This document shows, in pieces, positions 4,419 through 5,913 of a stretch of DNA of 5,913 nucleotides; the stretch's first letter is position 1; the number at the start of each line of letters is the position of its first letter. The position numbers and the translations under genes were made by a program. Where the stretch lies: contig JAQCNG010000295.1 in the NCBI GenBank assembly GCA_028275145.1, positions 1 to 5,913 of the forward strand, written 5' to 3'. Under the pieces are notes generated by a model that ran no database searches, was not told the origin of the DNA, and saw nothing but the letters and a program-made list of their open reading frames with translations. This DNA is from Halovenus sp. (GTDB taxonomy: Archaea > Halobacteriota > Halobacteria > Halobacteriales > Haloarculaceae).

Positions 4419-5913
4419 GTGACGGGAACCCGGCCGTACCGGAGTCGCCTGCTCGGTCGCGTCCTGGTCGCGGCTGTGCTCGTCGGACTGGTGGTTCTCG
4501 CGGGCGCGTTTCTGGTCGACGCCGGCGAGAGACAGCCAGACCCGGTGTCGTTCGACCGGGCAATCGGCTTCGACCTCCCCGAGGAGGACGACCGCGCGCT
4601 CGAGGAGCGTGGGCTCACGGTGCCGAGGGTGCAGGTGTTCTACTCGCAGTACCCCTACGTCGTCGGCTACGAGGGGGTCGAGCGCGCGGTCGACGTGATG
4701 GGCGAACCCACACACACCCAGCAGTACGGCTACCCGCTGACGATGTACGTCTCCGACTACACCGGCACGGGTGTCGAGATAACCGAGGACGGCTATCTCG
4801 ACGCCGAGGGTGAGCCCGGGTGGGTGAGCGCCGACGACGCGCAGTTCGTGCTCGACAGCGGGGCCCGGACGACGGTCAGCGAGACAATCGTGCCCTTTGC
4901 CGATGAGAGCGCCGCCCGGTCGTTCGCACAGCGCCATGGCGGGACAGTTGCCGACTGGTCGACCGTCGAGTCCCGCGACGTCCAGCTGTCCGACGCCGCG
5001 GCCGTCCGTGCGACCGTGCCCGAGCAGCGCGCGAGCGCGGACGAGCGTGTCGCGAACGTCACGCCCGTGCTCGACCGGCCAGTCTCGACGGTCGTCGGCG
5101 AGGACGCGCCGACGGTCCAGGCGGCCGTTGCGGCCGCAGACCCCGAGACGACGGTGCTCGTGCCGCCGGGCACCTACGAGGAGCAGGTCACGGTCGACCG
5201 GCCGGTGACCCTGCGCGGTGCGGGGGCCACACTCCGCGGTGACGGGAACGGAACCGTCGTCAGGGTGACACACGACCGGGCGGCGCTGTCGGGGCTCTCG
5301 ATAGCCGGTATCGGCGAGTCCATCCGCGACGAGGGCGCGAACACGACCGACGGCTGGGACGAGCAGGTCGAGGTGGCCTACGGCCACAGCGACGCCGGCG
5401 TCCACGTGGTCGACGCCGCCGGCGTCTACATCCACCAGGTGAGCATCGAGACGCCGACAAGCGGTGTCGTGTTCAGGGACTCCCCCGATAGCGTCGTCGA
5501 CGGACTCGACCTGGTTGGAACCGAGGCCCCGCGCGAGGGGTTCATGGGCGTGCTCTCCATCCGGTCGGCGCTGGTCGTCCAGAACTCACAGTTCGAGGGC
5601 GGTCGTGACGGTGTGTACCTCCACCGCGGCGAGGGCAGTGTCGTCCGGAACAACACCTTCCTCGACAACCGCTTCGGCGTCCATCTCATGTACACCTCCG
5701 GGGCGCTCGTCGACGGGAACGTCGCCCGGGGCCAGAGCAGTGCGGGTATCGTCATCATGACGAGCCCCGCGCGGAACGCGGTCGTCGAAAACGACGTGCG
5801 GTACGCGACGGAGGGCATCATCCCGACGGGGTCGCGCTCGTACGTCGCGGACAACGTCCTCGCGCACAACGAGTTCGGCCTCATGACGGGGACGACCCAG
5901 TCGGTGTTCGAGC
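4419..5913 (+). CDS. nosD: NosL-NosD fusion protein (copper-chaperone-like domain plus periplasmic beta-helix), 3' end outside window
   Basis: 498 codons are visible and the frame is open at the right edge. Residues 11-33 form a signal peptide or anchor (Arg-rich start, then a Leu/Val run). Residues about 66-185 match NosL: FYSQYPYVVGYEGV, GYPLTMYVSDY (104-114), GWVSADDAQFVLDSG (134-148), IVPFADESAARSFAQRHGG (157-175). Residues about 228-498 are NosD: PTVQAAVAAA, VPPGTYEEQVTV, then right-handed beta-helix (CASH-type) repeats such as GVYLHRG, NNTFLDNRFGVHLMYTSG and NVLAHNEFGLMTG. NosD and NosL take part in metal/sulfur handling for nitrous oxide reductase with the NosFY ABC transporter. No cysteine occurs in the visible part, so any NosL-type metal site must use Met, His or acidic side chains. 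GTG 4419 is the start nearest the signal peptide; the upstream frame is open but unlike protein. It is divergent from the lipoprotein operon, suggesting shared metal-related function. Confidence 0.85.
   Translation, partial: MTGTRPYRSRLLGRVLVAAVLVGLVVLAGAFLVDAGERQPDPVSFDRAIGFDLPEEDDRALEERGLTVPRVQVFYSQYPYVVGYEGVERAVDVMGEPTHTQQYGYPLTMYVSDYTGTGVEITEDGYLDAEGEPGWVSADDAQFVLDSGARTTVSETIVPFADESAARSFAQRHGGTVADWSTVESRDVQLSDAAAVRATVPEQRASADERVANVTPVLDRPVSTVVGEDAPTVQAAVAAADPETTVLVPPGTYEEQVTVDRPVTLRGAGATLRGDGNGTVVRVTHDRAALSGLSIAGIGESIRDEGANTTDGWDEQVEVAYGHSDAGVHVVDAAGVYIHQVSIETPTSGVVFRDSPDSVVDGLDLVGTEAPREGFMGVLSIRSALVVQNSQFEGGRDGVYLHRGEGSVVRNNTFLDNRFGVHLMYTSGALVDGNVARGQSSAGIVIMTSPARNAVVENDVRYATEGIIPTGSRSYVADNVLAHNEFGLMTGTTQSVFE

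Noticed and set aside
4118..4618. N-terminal extension of the DyP-like gene up to 4618
   Set aside because: It would bury the Tat signal and lipobox, which must be N-terminal, and would overlap the NosL-NosD start on the other strand.
4278..5435. Long minus-strand open frame (385 codons) antisense to nosLD
   Set aside because: It is the complement of clear NosL and NosD motifs, and its composition (Val/Asp/Arg/Gly/His-rich, no domain) is that of a GC-rich shadow frame.

Overview
The window looks haloarchaeal. It is GC-rich, the predicted exported proteins are very acidic, and three genes in a row encode twin-arginine (Tat) signal peptides that end in a lipobox cysteine, a secretion style typical of Halobacteria. 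No rRNA, tRNA or CRISPR array is visible.

Layout. Positions 1-149 hold the right end of an IS200/IS605-type (IS1341-like) element: the last 34 codons of a TnpB-like protein, two hairpins and a TTCAA-type end. Only 26 bases further on, a 280-residue eight-helix membrane protein of unknown function starts (176-1018, +); it is an internal duplication. It converges on a three-gene minus-strand operon with a palindromic hairpin at the junction. In transcription order the operon encodes: a Tat lipoprotein related to DyP-type peroxidases (4117-2867) whose GxxDG motif is altered; a Tat lipoprotein with two P19/Tp34-like iron/copper-binding modules joined by a Met/His-rich linker (2811-1621); and a small Tat lipoprotein with a HYH...HWH histidine cluster (1624-1073) that overlaps its predecessor by four bases. 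Divergent from the operon, across about 300 bp holding an 18-bp palindrome, is a NosL-NosD fusion (4419 to beyond the window end).

Working together (inference). The set resembles bacterial EfeUOB / P19-Ftr metal uptake, in which a DyP-type EfeB and a P19 or cupredoxin-like metal binder work with a membrane permease, combined with the metal-handling NosL/NosD modules of the Nos maturation system. All visible products would act at the outer face of the membrane. No EfeU/Ftr1 permease is visible; the continuation past 5913 is where NosF/NosY-like ABC components would be expected. Whether the metal is iron, copper or both cannot be read from the sequence.
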